A program made the translations under genes and the position numbers. This document shows, piece by piece, positions 8,011 to 17,308 of a stretch of 64,000 nucleotides of DNA. The notes beneath the pieces were generated by a model. That model was given only the letters and a program-made list of their open reading frames with translations. It searched no databases and was not told the origin of the DNA. The stretch is from Bacillus cereus group sp. RP43 (lineage in GTDB: Bacteria; Bacillota; Bacilli; Bacillales; Bacillaceae_G). The DNA is taken from contig NZ_JARVHQ010000001.1 in NCBI RefSeq assembly GCF_040459645.1, forward strand, positions 2,170,001 through 2,234,000. The letters are read 5' to 3'. How positions within the stretch are numbered: the stretch's first letter is position 1; the number at the start of each line of letters is the position of its first letter.

Positions 8011-8354
8011 CTTCTTTTAATAAAATAAATATTTGCAGCAATACTTTGGTCAAATTTTAATTAAAACTAAAATTCACCTTTTCTATTATAAATTTTTGTA
8101 GTGTGGAAATATAGCTATTAGATCAACCAAACAAGTATTTTAGGAGCATTAACTTAAACAATAAATAACCTCATGTCTATCTTGTTGATGAAATTCATTG
8201 CCCTTGGATAAAGAACAGTAAAACCCCTAAGTATTTAGCTCTTTGATTTTTATTACAATTTTGTAAGGTTAAGTAATAAAAATCGATAGAACTAGATATG
8301 TGAATGGGATACTCTAAGTAACGGAGGGAATATTCTGAAAAAGGGGTCAGGCAA
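8011..8354. other. Intergenic AT-rich stretch
   Basis: No supported gene. Both strands contain only short open stretches without ribosome-binding sites. It leads into the serine hydrolase gene, and I see no clear promoter or repeat. Confidence 0.5.
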
Positions 8355-9854
8355 ATGAAGAATAGACAAAAAGCATCGATAATATGCAAAAGTATTTTAT
8401 GTTTAATTATTTGTATATTAATTACAAATGAAGTGCGGTTTACGAAAGCTGTGAGGGCAGAATCGGGCACGTTGACCGATAGGAGTATAGAGAACTTCAA
8501 GAAAAAGATGGATGAACAGGTACCAAAATGGCAGGAAAATTATAATGTACCAGGAGTTGCAATAGGCATCGTACATGAGGGGCGTATTGCTTATACACTT
8601 AACTACGGTTATGTAGATAAAAAGACAAAAAAAGCGGTGAGTGATGATACTTTGTTTCAGGCTGGTTCCATATCTAAAAGCCTTACAGCGTGGGGAATTC
8701 TACATCTTGTAGATGAAGGTCGTTTATCACTAGATGATCCCGTTGGAAAATTTCTAACCAAATGGAAATTACCTAATTCAGAGTTCAATAATAATGAAGT
8801 CACGATAAGAAGATTGTTAAGTCATACAGCAGGGCTGTCTGCACATAAAGGATACCTTGGGGTTGCACCAGGGAAACATCTTGATTCTATCGAGGAGTCT
8901 CTGTCTGGAAAAGGATGGCTTAATGAACCAGTGGAGGTTACCAACAAACCCGGTTCAGAAACAATTTACTCTGGTGGTGGGTATACAATTTTGCAACTTG
9001 TGATTGAAGAGGTTACCGGAATACCTTTTGATCGTTATATGGAAGAACAAATTATGAAACCTGTAGGAATGAAATCTAGTTCATTCCTACAACGTCCTGA
9101 AAAATCTAATCTTTCGAAAGCTTATGGATATTTTGGAGAGAAACTCCCTAGTTACCAATTTACCGAACAGGCTGCAGCAGGTCTTAAGACAAACGTTACC
9201 GATATGATGACATTGATACTTGCAAGCATGGATGCAAATAATAAAGGTGATGGTGTCATCAAAAGTGAACGTGTTGAGGAAATGCAAAAGCCAGTATTAG
9301 GGGAGAATGGTTTAGGTATATTTGAAAAAAAGCTATCTAATCACTGGAAATTAATTTATCATTCTGGTGACAATCGAGGCTGGCATTCTTTTTATGGTTT
9401 CATTCCTAATACAAAGGATGGATTGGTAATTCTTACGAATAGTGAAGGTGGTATAGACTTACGACAGGATATTTACCACGCATGGATTGAATATGAAACT
9501 GGAAAATTACCTGAAAGTTACTTTTCTCTCGCTGAGCAGAGAAAAAATAACTCAATTACATCAATTGTTATTGGAGCCACACTTGGTATATATTTGCTAC
9601 TGTTTGTGATTAGATTGTATAAAGGTAGAAGAACCTTCATTATTAAGCAAGAGAAGAAATCTTACATCGGATTAGTAGTTAGGACATCTTTACTTATTAC
9701 TACTGCTATTCTCGTATTTTGTGCGGCCTATTTGTGGAGGGTTTTCAGTTTAAATTCCGGTAATACAATAAATTTTATTCTAATCATGGCGTGGATTATA
9801 ACATTATTAATTAGTGGATTTTTCCCGAAAATTAGAAGGAATAAAAAACAATAA
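8355..9854 (+). CDS. Membrane-anchored serine hydrolase (beta-lactamase/PBP4* family)
   Basis: 499 residues: an N-terminal signal/anchor (about 9-28), a class-C beta-lactamase-like domain (50-390) and three C-terminal transmembrane helices (about 402-424, 445-465, 470-492). The nucleophile motif is SISK (105-108). The Tyr motif reads YSGGGY rather than Y-x-N, and HSGDNRGWHS takes the place of the KTG-type motif. Family members act as D-aminopeptidases, esterases or carboxypeptidases; true beta-lactam hydrolysis is unlikely. ATG follows AAAGGGG. It is a single-gene unit. Confidence 0.85.
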   Translation: MKNRQKASIICKSILCLIICILITNEVRFTKAVRAESGTLTDRSIENFKKKMDEQVPKWQENYNVPGVAIGIVHEGRIAYTLNYGYVDKKTKKAVSDDTLFQAGSISKSLTAWGILHLVDEGRLSLDDPVGKFLTKWKLPNSEFNNNEVTIRRLLSHTAGLSAHKGYLGVAPGKHLDSIEESLSGKGWLNEPVEVTNKPGSETIYSGGGYTILQLVIEEVTGIPFDRYMEEQIMKPVGMKSSSFLQRPEKSNLSKAYGYFGEKLPSYQFTEQAAAGLKTNVTDMMTLILASMDANNKGDGVIKSERVEEMQKPVLGENGLGIFEKKLSNHWKLIYHSGDNRGWHSFYGFIPNTKDGLVILTNSEGGIDLRQDIYHAWIEYETGKLPESYFSLAEQRKNNSITSIVIGATLGIYLLLFVIRLYKGRRTFIIKQEKKSYIGLVVRTSLLITTAILVFCAAYLWRVFSLNSGNTINFILIMAWIITLLISGFFPKIRRNKKQ

Positions 9855-10211
9855 TCAGACAATAATATAATATAATTAAAATTTTATATTTAGATATAAA
9901 TACATAAGGGTTGTAAGTAGTACCACCCCACATGTCCATCGAGCTAGTAAAATAAATACCCTAAAATAGTGAAATTGACATCCCCAGATTAAACTTTGTA
10001 TTTAGCAACAGTAGAAATTTAATTATGTATAGAATTGATAAAACGCTCTTGTTGGAATTTTCTTAAAATCATTTTGACGTATTACTTTTTTCATTATAAA
10101 ATAACATTCTGACAACCAAATTTAACCAAAAGTATGTAAAAGGATATATCTTTCTGGCAGTTATATGCTTAGGTATGTCCTTTTTTGTAGTTATAAGGGG
10201 GAAGGGTTAAC
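9855..10211. other. Intergenic stretch with dispersed-repeat copy and hairpin
   Basis: Bases about 9926-9985 are a copy of the dispersed repeat seen at 12541, 24160 and 48138 (CATGTCCATCGAGCTAG, then AAATACCCTAAAATAG, then TTGACATCCCCAG). A weak hairpin with AAAAGGATATA and TATGTCCTTTTTT arms (10137-10187) precedes the lipoprotein gene. No gene is visible. Confidence 0.55.
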
Positions 10212-11126
10212 ATGAAAGCAAAGAAACTAGTTACTTTAGCAGTACCATTTTTACTATTAGTAGGTTGTGGAACTGATAGGACAGAAGCAACGCCAAAAGA
10301 GAAAGTGGAATCTAAGGCAGTTACAAAAGAGAAGTTATCGAAAGACAAGTATCCTGAGCGTATAACGGTTATATCTTCAGAATTCTTACAGAAAGTCACT
10401 GATATGTCTGAAACAGCAAAGGATAGAACGAAAAGCGATAAAGAGGCATCTAAGACGTTATTAGCACAAGTAAACGATATACAGAAAACTATAAAGAAGT
10501 TTGATACAATTGAACCGCCAATAGAGTATCAGGACACCCATAAAGACATATTAAAAGCAGTAGATTGTTATAAAGAAGCATATTCGATTCAAGAAGAAAT
10601 TTTAACATCAGACAAGAAAACAGACGAGAAAGCAGTTAAGGCTAAAGCAGAAAAATCAAAAGACTTACTTAAACAAGGTTCAGAACTATGGGCAACTGGT
10701 TTCAAACCGATTCAAGACGTAATAGTAGGTAAAACAGATAGTTCTTCAACTTCTGAAACCTCTTCTAGTAATGAAAACGTACAAATAACATTGGGTGGTA
10801 AAGAATTAATTGGAGAATGGGGTAGTTACAAAGGGGCTGACTTCCATAAAGGGTTAGAATTCCGTGAAGATGAAACGTTTACTCTTTATGATGATTCAGG
10901 TAAAACATCGTATGAAGAAAACCACATGGAAGGAACATGGTTTTATAGTCAAGACAAAAAACAAGTCACAATGATGCCGAAAGAGTTTGTAAAAGACGGT
11001 AAGAAGATAGATGAGAAACAAATGGAAGTAGCAGTAGATTACAAGATTGAGTATTTCAAAGACGGTTCTTTAAAGATGGTAGATACTAAGAAAGGTAATC
11101 GTATCACAGCGGAAAGACGCAAATAA
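10212..11126 (+). CDS. Lipoprotein with C-terminal lipocalin-like domain
   Basis: 304 residues. A type II signal peptide ends in LLVGC (lipobox, Cys19), so the protein is tethered to the outer face of the membrane. A Lys/Glu-rich helical region (about 25-175) is followed by a Ser/Thr linker and a beta-rich domain (about 195-300) starting GKELIGEWGSY, with alternating strands as in lipocalin-like DUF domains. Strong GGGGGAAGGG site before ATG. No enzyme motif is visible. It stands first in a group of small orphan genes (10.2-12.5 kb). Confidence 0.8.
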   Translation: MKAKKLVTLAVPFLLLVGCGTDRTEATPKEKVESKAVTKEKLSKDKYPERITVISSEFLQKVTDMSETAKDRTKSDKEASKTLLAQVNDIQKTIKKFDTIEPPIEYQDTHKDILKAVDCYKEAYSIQEEILTSDKKTDEKAVKAKAEKSKDLLKQGSELWATGFKPIQDVIVGKTDSSSTSETSSSNENVQITLGGKELIGEWGSYKGADFHKGLEFREDETFTLYDDSGKTSYEENHMEGTWFYSQDKKQVTMMPKEFVKDGKKIDEKQMEVAVDYKIEYFKDGSLKMVDTKKGNRITAERRK

Positions 11127-11366
11127 ACATGAATAGAAGGATATATGAAAACTAAGAATTAAGTTGATGGGATGTGTGACGCAATCCCATCACCATCAAG
11201 TTGTCTAATTTTGTTTCTTTTTTGTTAGATTCTGTTATTTACATACGGTAAATACAATTATAATGTTGGAGATTTCACCCCAGCTGAAGTGAGATTAACG
11301 GTTGGACTGGTTATTGTACAAAGGGCTCTCTTTATTAGTGCAGGGGTAATATGGGAGGAAGCTAAA
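11127..11366. other. Intergenic stretch with imperfect hairpin
   Basis: The arms GATGGGAT and ATCCCATC (11166-11191) form a hairpin but no T-tract follows, so termination is doubtful. No gene was seen before the DUF6892-like start. Confidence 0.4.
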
Positions 11367-11780
11367 ATGGGAAAGAGTGAGATGTTTCAGGATTTTAATT
11401 TTAAATTAGTGGTAATTGAAGCTTTGTTAGATAAAGAGCCACTATTTCTAAAAGAATTAAAAGACTTAATAGATAAGTATACGAATAATTTTGAATGGTA
11501 TTCAGGAGCTGGACCAATTGTTGAAATCAGAGGTTTTTTAGAAGAGTTAACTTTGGAAATAAGTGATTTGGAAAAGATTGAATCCATTTGCTTTGATGGT
11601 GGGAATGAAATTTATCATATCTTAAAGCCAGATTGGGATGGTGAAGACAGTTTATTTGATGTAATATCTGTTGAAGGATTTCAAAATCTAAAAAATTTAA
11701 AAACAGTGGAATATATTTCACTGTGTTACCCAAAAGTATTAGAACTATTTAAACAAGCTGGAATTGAAATTGAGGATTAA
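11367..11780 (+). CDS. DUF6892-like protein
   Basis: 137 residues from ATG at 11367, which follows GGGAGGAAG; 26 upstream in-frame codons lack a ribosome-binding site and look non-coding. An acidic single-domain protein with the pattern FKLVVIEALL, then YSGAGPIVEIRGFLEEL, FDGGNEIYHILKPDWDGEDSLFDV and LKNLKTVEYIS, which I recognise as DUF6892. Such proteins often sit near polymorphic-toxin immunity genes, but no toxin is present here. It is followed by a decayed gene. Confidence 0.65.
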   Translation: MGKSEMFQDFNFKLVVIEALLDKEPLFLKELKDLIDKYTNNFEWYSGAGPIVEIRGFLEELTLEISDLEKIESICFDGGNEIYHILKPDWDGEDSLFDVISVEGFQNLKNLKTVEYISLCYPKVLELFKQAGIEIED

Positions 11781-11872
11781 TGAGGGAGCAAGTTATGTAC
11801 TAATGGAAGTGATTCTTCTTATGGAAGAGTCGCTTTTTCTTATGCAACTAACAGAGCAGAATGGAGGATATT

Positions 11873-12517
11873 ATGATAAAAATCGATAGAGATGGTGAAG
11901 CCTACTGGAGTAAAACTGTTGATTTAGGTGTTTTAGGTAAATTCAATAGCATTTTTATAGATATAGATGGATGAGATATAACAGGGGCGACGGATAATAT
12001 GCCCCAAGAAGAGAAGGTAGAAAAAGCTACAAAATATTATGGTAATAGATTCAAGGAGTTAGAAACAAATGTGGGGTTTATAAATGAGTAATTTCTAATG
12101 TGGATTATAACGCACTTATGTGATATGGAATATCCATTTTGGGAATTTGGTGATGAAGATGAAAGTAGTGAAGAGTATCCAGATTATATAGTAAAAGAAG
12201 AAATAAAAAAATTCAAAGATGAAAACGGACAATTGCAACATGATCCGTATAGTCCAAGTCCGATTTATAGAGAAATTCAGAAATATAATGCATATAATAA
12301 TGAAGATAATTTATCAAGCTATGAAATTATAACGAAATATTTACCGGTTCTTGATTTCAAAAAACTTGTAGATACAATTAGAAATAATAGTATAGATTTA
12401 TATGAAGATAATATAAACTTTCGGGTGAGTAGTGAGGTTTGTGGTGGAATGTTACTTTGTGCTACTTACGGAACAATCTATGCTAATAATGAGTTAGAAG
12501 TTACGCATAACTGTTAA
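11873..12517 (+). pseudogene. Decayed DUF2004/DUF6985-type gene with two in-frame stops
   Basis: One reading frame runs from ATG 11873 (after GGAGG) to TAA at 12517 and is interrupted by TGA at 11972 and TAA at 12089. The first part (GEAYWSKTVDLGVLGKFNSI, stop, DITGATDN) looks like the strand-rich start of DUF2004/DUF6985 proteins; the last part (from MWIITHLCDMEYPFW, 139 codons) remains open. Because all three parts share the frame, they are probably one gene inactivated by point mutations. The 3' part could be made from ATG 12098, but no ribosome-binding site precedes it. The family call is tentative. Confidence 0.6.
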
Positions 12518-12540
12518 TATAAAGATTACTGATAGGGATA

Positions 12541-12600
12541 TCGCTACACATCCATCAACTTAAAAATATTGACTATCCCAAAATAGTGTTTTTTCATTAT
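12541..12600. repeat. Degenerate copy of dispersed repeat
   Basis: ACACATCCATCAACTTAAAAAT, split by differences from other copies, then ATCCCAAAATAG. It is related to the stretches at 9926, 24160 and 48138. The surrounding gap (12518-12826) holds no gene. Confidence 0.45.
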
Positions 12601-12826
12601 TTAAATATGATTTCATCCGAATTTAATGGAGAGTTCACCTACAAAAGTAGTAGAAATTTTATTTAAATTTACTACCTCAGTTGGATTTATCATATTTCAA
12701 TTTCGATAGAATAGTAAATGGGTATATCAGATATGGGGATACATTACAAGGATTATACATACGTCAGATTTTAAATTACAGTAACTACTTAACCCGCTGT
12801 TATCAATAAAGAAAGGAACAAGTAGA

Positions 12827-13261
12827 ATGATACAGAACATATATGAAACTCATTTACATGTAAGAGATTTAGAAAAGGCGATAGATTTCTATCAAAATAA
12901 GTTAGGGTTAGCATTAGCAAGAAAACTATCGAAAAGAAAAGTGGCTTTCTTTTGGGTAGGAGAAAGTAAAAAGCAAATGCTTGGGCTATGGGAAGTACAT
13001 AATATTGAGGATTTTGAGATGAAACACTTTGCTTTTGGTGTAGATTTAGAATTTCTAAAGACTTCTAAATTATGGTTAGAGAATCGTGGAATAGAAGTGG
13101 TAGGAAGCCAAGGAAAAGGAAATCAAGAGCCAATTGTCCAAAGATGGATGCCAGCTGCAAGTGTATACTTTCTGGATTGTGATGGAAATAAATTAGAGTT
13201 TATTTCTATGTTACATGATAATCCAGATGAATTAGAATATGCATCCTATTTAAGTGAATAG
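12827..13261 (+). CDS. VOC (glyoxalase/bleomycin-resistance) superfamily protein
   Basis: 144 residues with paired beta-alpha-beta-beta-beta units. Possible metal ligands are His in YETHLHV (residue 8 or 10), His in MKHFAFGV and Glu in GNKLEFIS, the usual VOC pattern. It could be a dioxygenase, isomerase or drug/thiol-modifying enzyme; I cannot assign the substrate. AAAGGAACAAG precedes the ATG. Transcribed alone. Confidence 0.82.
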   Translation: MIQNIYETHLHVRDLEKAIDFYQNKLGLALARKLSKRKVAFFWVGESKKQMLGLWEVHNIEDFEMKHFAFGVDLEFLKTSKLWLENRGIEVVGSQGKGNQEPIVQRWMPAASVYFLDCDGNKLEFISMLHDNPDELEYASYLSE

Positions 13262-13687
13262 GATGCGGAACATCAAGAAAAATAAATGAGATTGTATCTA
13301 AACGGAAAAACTTTGTTTTTTTTGGGAATATACAGAAAAGATGGGAGTTTTATTGTACTAGAGTTGTATGAATTAAATGAAGAGAACTTAAAAAGGTAGC
13401 GTATGTTGTTGTTGTTGTTGTTATGTAACGGAAATTAAAAGACAACGTATTAAACTAAAAGATTTATCATCTAAATTTACATTTATGTAATGTTAAAGGC
13501 TAGAAAGCTAGATTGGCGCGAATCGCGAATTGTGGAGTGCAATGAAAAGACAAAAGCTCTTAAAAAACACTTAATTTTTTAACCAATCAACATTTACAAT
13601 CTCCCCCTATAATGTGAATTGGACAAGCACCTAAGAGAAGGCAGAACATGTCAGTTTATACATTCTATTATTAGGGGGAAAATTTGT
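13262..13687. other. Intergenic stretch with (GTT)6 microsatellite
   Basis: Six GTT units at 13405-13422. A 37-codon open frame (13286-13399, starting MRLYLNGKTLF) has no ribosome-binding site and is probably a relic. A good GGGGG site for the phosphoesterase gene lies at the right end. Confidence 0.45.
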
Positions 13688-14920
13688 ATGAAAAAGGCAG
13701 TTGCTTCATTAGCTGTTATGGCGGCGTTATTACCGACATTTTCAGCACATGCGGAAGGGAAAGAGCAAGTCCGAAAATCAGCTACAACTTTTAACGTTAT
13801 TAGTGACATTCAAGGAGATTTAGGGGACTTTGATCACGTGTTAAAAGATATGAATAAAGTAACGCCACTTTCTAGAGCGCTTATTATGAATGGGGATATA
13901 ACGCCAACTGGACAGCAGTCACAATATGATGATGTAAAGCGTGTGCTAAACAAAAATAAGCATCCGGAGAATGTATGGTCGGCTATTGGGAATCATGAGT
14001 TTTATGCTGGGAAATGGACAGCTGATGGAAAGTTATCTCAAAGCACATGGCCGAACGGTGTAGCGGAAGAAACGTTATTTAACCGCTATTTAAAATTTAG
14101 CGGACAAGAAAAGGTATATCATAAAAAAGAATTAGACGGTTATCCGCTTTTATTTTTAGGAACTGAAAAATATATGAAATATCACGATTCAAAAATGTGG
14201 GACGAAGTATATATGAGTGATGAGCAACTAGGTTGGTTAAAACAAAATTTAGAAGAGTACAGCCAGAAAGATAAAAATAAGCCAATTTTCATTTTCTCTC
14301 ATCACGTTTTACCTGATACGGTATCTGGATCAAGACAAAATCCATATTTACAAGATTATTTAAATATTGATAAGTTGTACGTTATATTAAAAGACTATCC
14401 GCAGGTCGTTTTCTTTACGAGTCATACGCATTGGGATTTAAACTTACCGGACTGGGCTGGTAAAAAGAAAATTGCAGGCGGAGATGAAAAGGGATTTACG
14501 GTTGTCAATACGGGCGGAATTGAAACAGGGTGGATGTCAGCCGGACCAAATGGCGGAGAGAAGACTGCTCCGGATGGATCTTCTTTCAAACAAGGATTGC
14601 AAGTGAAAGCATACGGTAACGATGTTGTCGTAACGGCTTACGATTATAAACGGGATAAGGGCATAAAGAACTTATTAATTAGTGACGCAAAAATTGCACA
14701 AATGGCACCAGATGTAACAGCAGATGATAGAAATAATGTAATCGTTGGTGCTACTGAATATATGGAGTACTCTATAGAAGGAACGAATGAGTGGCATACG
14801 TATTATACAGCAAACCCGCCAAAATTTGATGGGGACAAGATTGTATATGTACGCCATAAAGGAGAAATGAATTTAGAGGCAGGATTAACACAGCTTCTTC
14901 GTTTTTCGGCAAATAAGTGA
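13688..14920 (+). CDS. Secreted metallophosphoesterase with DUF4073-like C-terminus
   Basis: 410 residues from ATG 13688, chosen because TTAGGGGG precedes it and a signal peptide begins there (cleavage after SAHA). The calcineurin-like motifs run in order: SDIQGD, MNGDIT, IGNHEF, FSHHVLP and SHTHWD, giving a dinuclear metal site. The last 100 residues form a separate beta-rich domain of the DUF4073 type. It probably hydrolyses phosphoesters outside the cell; the substrate is unknown. A terminator follows directly. Confidence 0.87.
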   Translation: MKKAVASLAVMAALLPTFSAHAEGKEQVRKSATTFNVISDIQGDLGDFDHVLKDMNKVTPLSRALIMNGDITPTGQQSQYDDVKRVLNKNKHPENVWSAIGNHEFYAGKWTADGKLSQSTWPNGVAEETLFNRYLKFSGQEKVYHKKELDGYPLLFLGTEKYMKYHDSKMWDEVYMSDEQLGWLKQNLEEYSQKDKNKPIFIFSHHVLPDTVSGSRQNPYLQDYLNIDKLYVILKDYPQVVFFTSHTHWDLNLPDWAGKKKIAGGDEKGFTVVNTGGIETGWMSAGPNGGEKTAPDGSSFKQGLQVKAYGNDVVVTAYDYKRDKGIKNLLISDAKIAQMAPDVTADDRNNVIVGATEYMEYSIEGTNEWHTYYTANPPKFDGDKIVYVRHKGEMNLEAGLTQLLRFSANK

Positions 14921-14923
14921 TTG

Positions 14924-14957
14924 GAGAGGGCCCACATTTAAATGTGTGGGCTCTTTT
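14924..14957 (+). terminator. Rho-independent terminator
   Basis: GAGGGCCCACATTT pairs with AAATGTGTGGGCTC, followed by TTTTT. Confidence 0.88.
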
Positions 14958-15002
14958 TGATTGATGAGAAACGGGCCTCTATTTGTATATTTTTGTCGTT
15001 GA

Positions 15003-15128
15003 ATCGATATATTGAAAAAATCGTTGATATATTTCAAGTTATGAACGATATATTAAGAAAATCGTTCATATAATTTCATTTACCGAACTGGATTTAAAAA
15101 TCATTGATATAAATTGCATTTACCGAAT
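15003..15128. repeat. Three degenerate tandem units
   Basis: Three adjacent units of about 42 bp share AAAATCGTTGATATA-like cores (15016, 15058, 15098). Two of them end in ATTTACCGAA (15078, 15118). Inside them CGATATATT and its variants can pair as short hairpins. Not coding. Confidence 0.5.
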
Positions 15129-15228
15129 TCTAATACATTTTTAATCCAGAAAGGTGACTTCATCATTTTTCCATGTAATAATAGTATGGTTACATTTACT
15201 GTGAAAGAGTATAAAAGGAGCGTTATTG

Positions 15229-16224
15229 ATGAATTTAGCTAAATTCCCGAGAAAAAAATATACAGAATCATATACACCAATTGAAAAATTAAACAATTTT
15301 TCTGAAGCACTTGGTGGGCCGACTATTTATTTTAAACGAGATGATTTACTTGGTTTAACAGCTGGTGGTAATAAGACGAGAAAGTTAGAGTTTCTAGTTG
15401 CAGATGCACAGGCAAAAGGTGCAGATACATTAATTACAGCTGGTGGTATTCAGTCAAACCATTGTCGTCTAACACTTGCAGCTGCGGTAAAAGAAAAAAT
15501 GAAATGTATTCTTGTGTTAGAGGAAGGGCTTGAGCCAGAAGAAAAGCCAGACTTTAACGGAAACTATTTCTTATATCATTTATTAGGTGCTGAAAACGTA
15601 ATTGTTGTGCCAAACGGAACAGACCTTATGGAAGAGATGCATAAAGTAGCGAAAGAAGTAAGTGAAAAAGGAAATACACCATATGTCATTCCAGTTGGTG
15701 GATCGAACCCTACTGGCGCAATGGGATATATTGCTTGTGCGCAAGAAATTATGGCTCAGTCATTTGAGCAAGGAATTGATTTCAGTTCAGTTGTTTGTGT
15801 AAGTGGTAGCGCTGGTATGCATGCTGGTTTAATTACTGGTTTTTCCGGAACGCAAAGCAAAATTCCTGTAATCGGAATAAATGTAAGTAGAGGAAAAGCG
15901 GAGCAAGAAGAGAAAGTAGCAAAACTTGTAGATGAAACTTCAGCTCACGTAGGTATTCCAAACTCTATTTCACGCGAAGCGGTTACATGCTTTGATGAAT
16001 ATGTAGGACCAGGATACGCTTTACCAACACCAGAAATGGTTGAAGCAGTACAGTTACTTGCGAAAACTGAAGGTATTTTACTTGACCCAGTTTATACAGG
16101 TAAAGCAGTAGCTGGACTAATCGATCTAATTAGAAAAGGTAAATTTAATAAAGAGGACAACATTTTATTCGTACATTCAGGTGGCTCACCAGCTTTATAT
16201 GCGAATACGTCTTTATTTGCGTAA
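15229..16224 (+). CDS. dcyD: D-cysteine desulfhydrase
   Basis: 331 residues, a PLP fold-type II enzyme of the ACC deaminase/D-cysteine desulfhydrase family. It converts D-cysteine to pyruvate, sulfide and ammonia. The PLP lysine is in TAGGNKTRK (K49), with the phosphate-binding VCVSGSAGMHAG and the QSNHCR segment also conserved. The length is that of the annotated B. cereus-group enzymes. ATG at 15229 follows AAAAGGAG. Monocistronic, with its own terminator. Confidence 0.92.
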   Translation: MNLAKFPRKKYTESYTPIEKLNNFSEALGGPTIYFKRDDLLGLTAGGNKTRKLEFLVADAQAKGADTLITAGGIQSNHCRLTLAAAVKEKMKCILVLEEGLEPEEKPDFNGNYFLYHLLGAENVIVVPNGTDLMEEMHKVAKEVSEKGNTPYVIPVGGSNPTGAMGYIACAQEIMAQSFEQGIDFSSVVCVSGSAGMHAGLITGFSGTQSKIPVIGINVSRGKAEQEEKVAKLVDETSAHVGIPNSISREAVTCFDEYVGPGYALPTPEMVEAVQLLAKTEGILLDPVYTGKAVAGLIDLIRKGKFNKEDNILFVHSGGSPALYANTSLFA

Positions 16225-16229
16225 GTGTG

Positions 16230-16257
16230 AAAAAGCATTGGATATCCAATGCTTTTT
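16230..16257 (+). terminator. Terminator after dcyD
   Basis: AAAAAGCATTGGAT pairs with ATCCAATGCTTTTT as a perfect palindrome. Confidence 0.88.
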
Positions 16258-16354
16258 GTTTTGAATTAATGTTGAAGTTTGATACAATTTCGTGAATATG
16301 CGATGATTTTTCAACATTCAACGGTAAACAACGATATATAAAGGAGATTGATGT

Positions 16355-16984
16355 ATGACAGAATTTTGGGAAGCAAGTTTTATAGAAAATCAAATGATGT
16401 GGGGATTTGAACCTTCAGACTCTGCAATTTTGACGAAGGACTTTTTCCTTGAAAAGAAAGTGAAGGATATATTGATTCCTGGTATTGGGTACGGTAGAAA
16501 TGCGAAGGTTTTTATTGATAACGGAATACATGTAACAGGTATTGAAATTTCAAAAACAGCGATTGAATTGGCGAGGGAGAATGAACTTAATGTTGATTTC
16601 TTCCATGGTTCAGTAACGGATATGCCTTTTGATAACAAACTTTATGATGGTATATTTTGTTATGCACTTATTCATTTATTGAATAAGGATGAGAGAGAGA
16701 AGTTTATTAAAGATTGTTATAGTCAGTTAAAACCAAACGGGTATATGATTTTTACTACTATTTCTAAAGATGCCCCAATGTTTGGGAAGGGTAAACAACT
16801 GGGTAAAGACTACTTCGAGATAATGGAAGGGGTAAAAATGTACTTTTATGATATGGACTCGTTAAAACAAGACTTTGAAAAATATGGACTGATAGAAACT
16901 ACGGAAATTTTGGAGCCGCATAAAAATATGGAGAGTAAACCTCCATTTAAATTTATAATGATCAAATGTCAAAAAACACTATAA
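16355..16984 (+). CDS. Class I SAM-dependent methyltransferase
   Basis: 209 residues. Motif I is LIPGIGYGRNAKVF, motif II GIEISKTAI, then VDFFHGSVTDMPF and YDGIFCYALIHLL, in the order of Methyltransf_11/TehB-like enzymes. The C-terminal half ends with a beta strand typical of the family. Substrate unknown; TehB-like members methylate oxyanions or thiopurine-like compounds. AAAGGAG precedes ATG by eight bases. Single-gene unit with a terminator. Confidence 0.85.
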   Translation: MTEFWEASFIENQMMWGFEPSDSAILTKDFFLEKKVKDILIPGIGYGRNAKVFIDNGIHVTGIEISKTAIELARENELNVDFFHGSVTDMPFDNKLYDGIFCYALIHLLNKDEREKFIKDCYSQLKPNGYMIFTTISKDAPMFGKGKQLGKDYFEIMEGVKMYFYDMDSLKQDFEKYGLIETTEILEPHKNMESKPPFKFIMIKCQKTL

Positions 16985-17030
16985 TTACAATAGTGTAAAA
17001 AATAGGGAGCTATTCACTAATTATTTTTTA

Positions 17031-17076
17031 AAGGCGAAGTAAGGGAAGTCAAAGGACTTTCTTTACTTCGCCTAAT
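17031..17076 (+). terminator. Terminator
   Basis: AGGCGAAGTAAGGGAAGTC pairs with GACTTTCTTTACTTCGCCT, followed by AATTTTTA. Confidence 0.85.
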
Positions 17077-17077
17077 T

Positions 17078-17148
17078 TTTATCCCGCTATTTGTGGGCTA
17101 ATAATCAGTGGGTGATGATCTCCCACACTGATTAAAGTTTCACTTTAT
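17078..17148 (+). repeat. Internally deleted bcr1-like repeat
   Basis: About 71 bp. It keeps both bcr1-like ends (TTTATCCCGCTATTTG and GATTAAAGTTTCACTTTAT) and the CAGTGGG/CCCACTG arms but lacks the central hairpin region of the full copies. TTTAT is present at both ends. Confidence 0.7.
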
Positions 17149-17308
17149 CTACCATCTTTATGTGTCTTTCTATTAAAAGTCTAAATTTGATCAATTAAAT
17201 GCAATTAAATTTAGTCAAAAATAATGAAATTTCAGGAAAAATAAGGTACACTAGTCAATGGTTTTGGTTTAAAATCGATGGACGTTAATGTATACGGGGG
17301 AAAGATTG

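Noticed and set aside
12098..12517. Independent 139-residue protein
   Set aside because: The upstream sequence is in the same frame and protein-like, so it is better explained as the tail of a gene with two stop codons.
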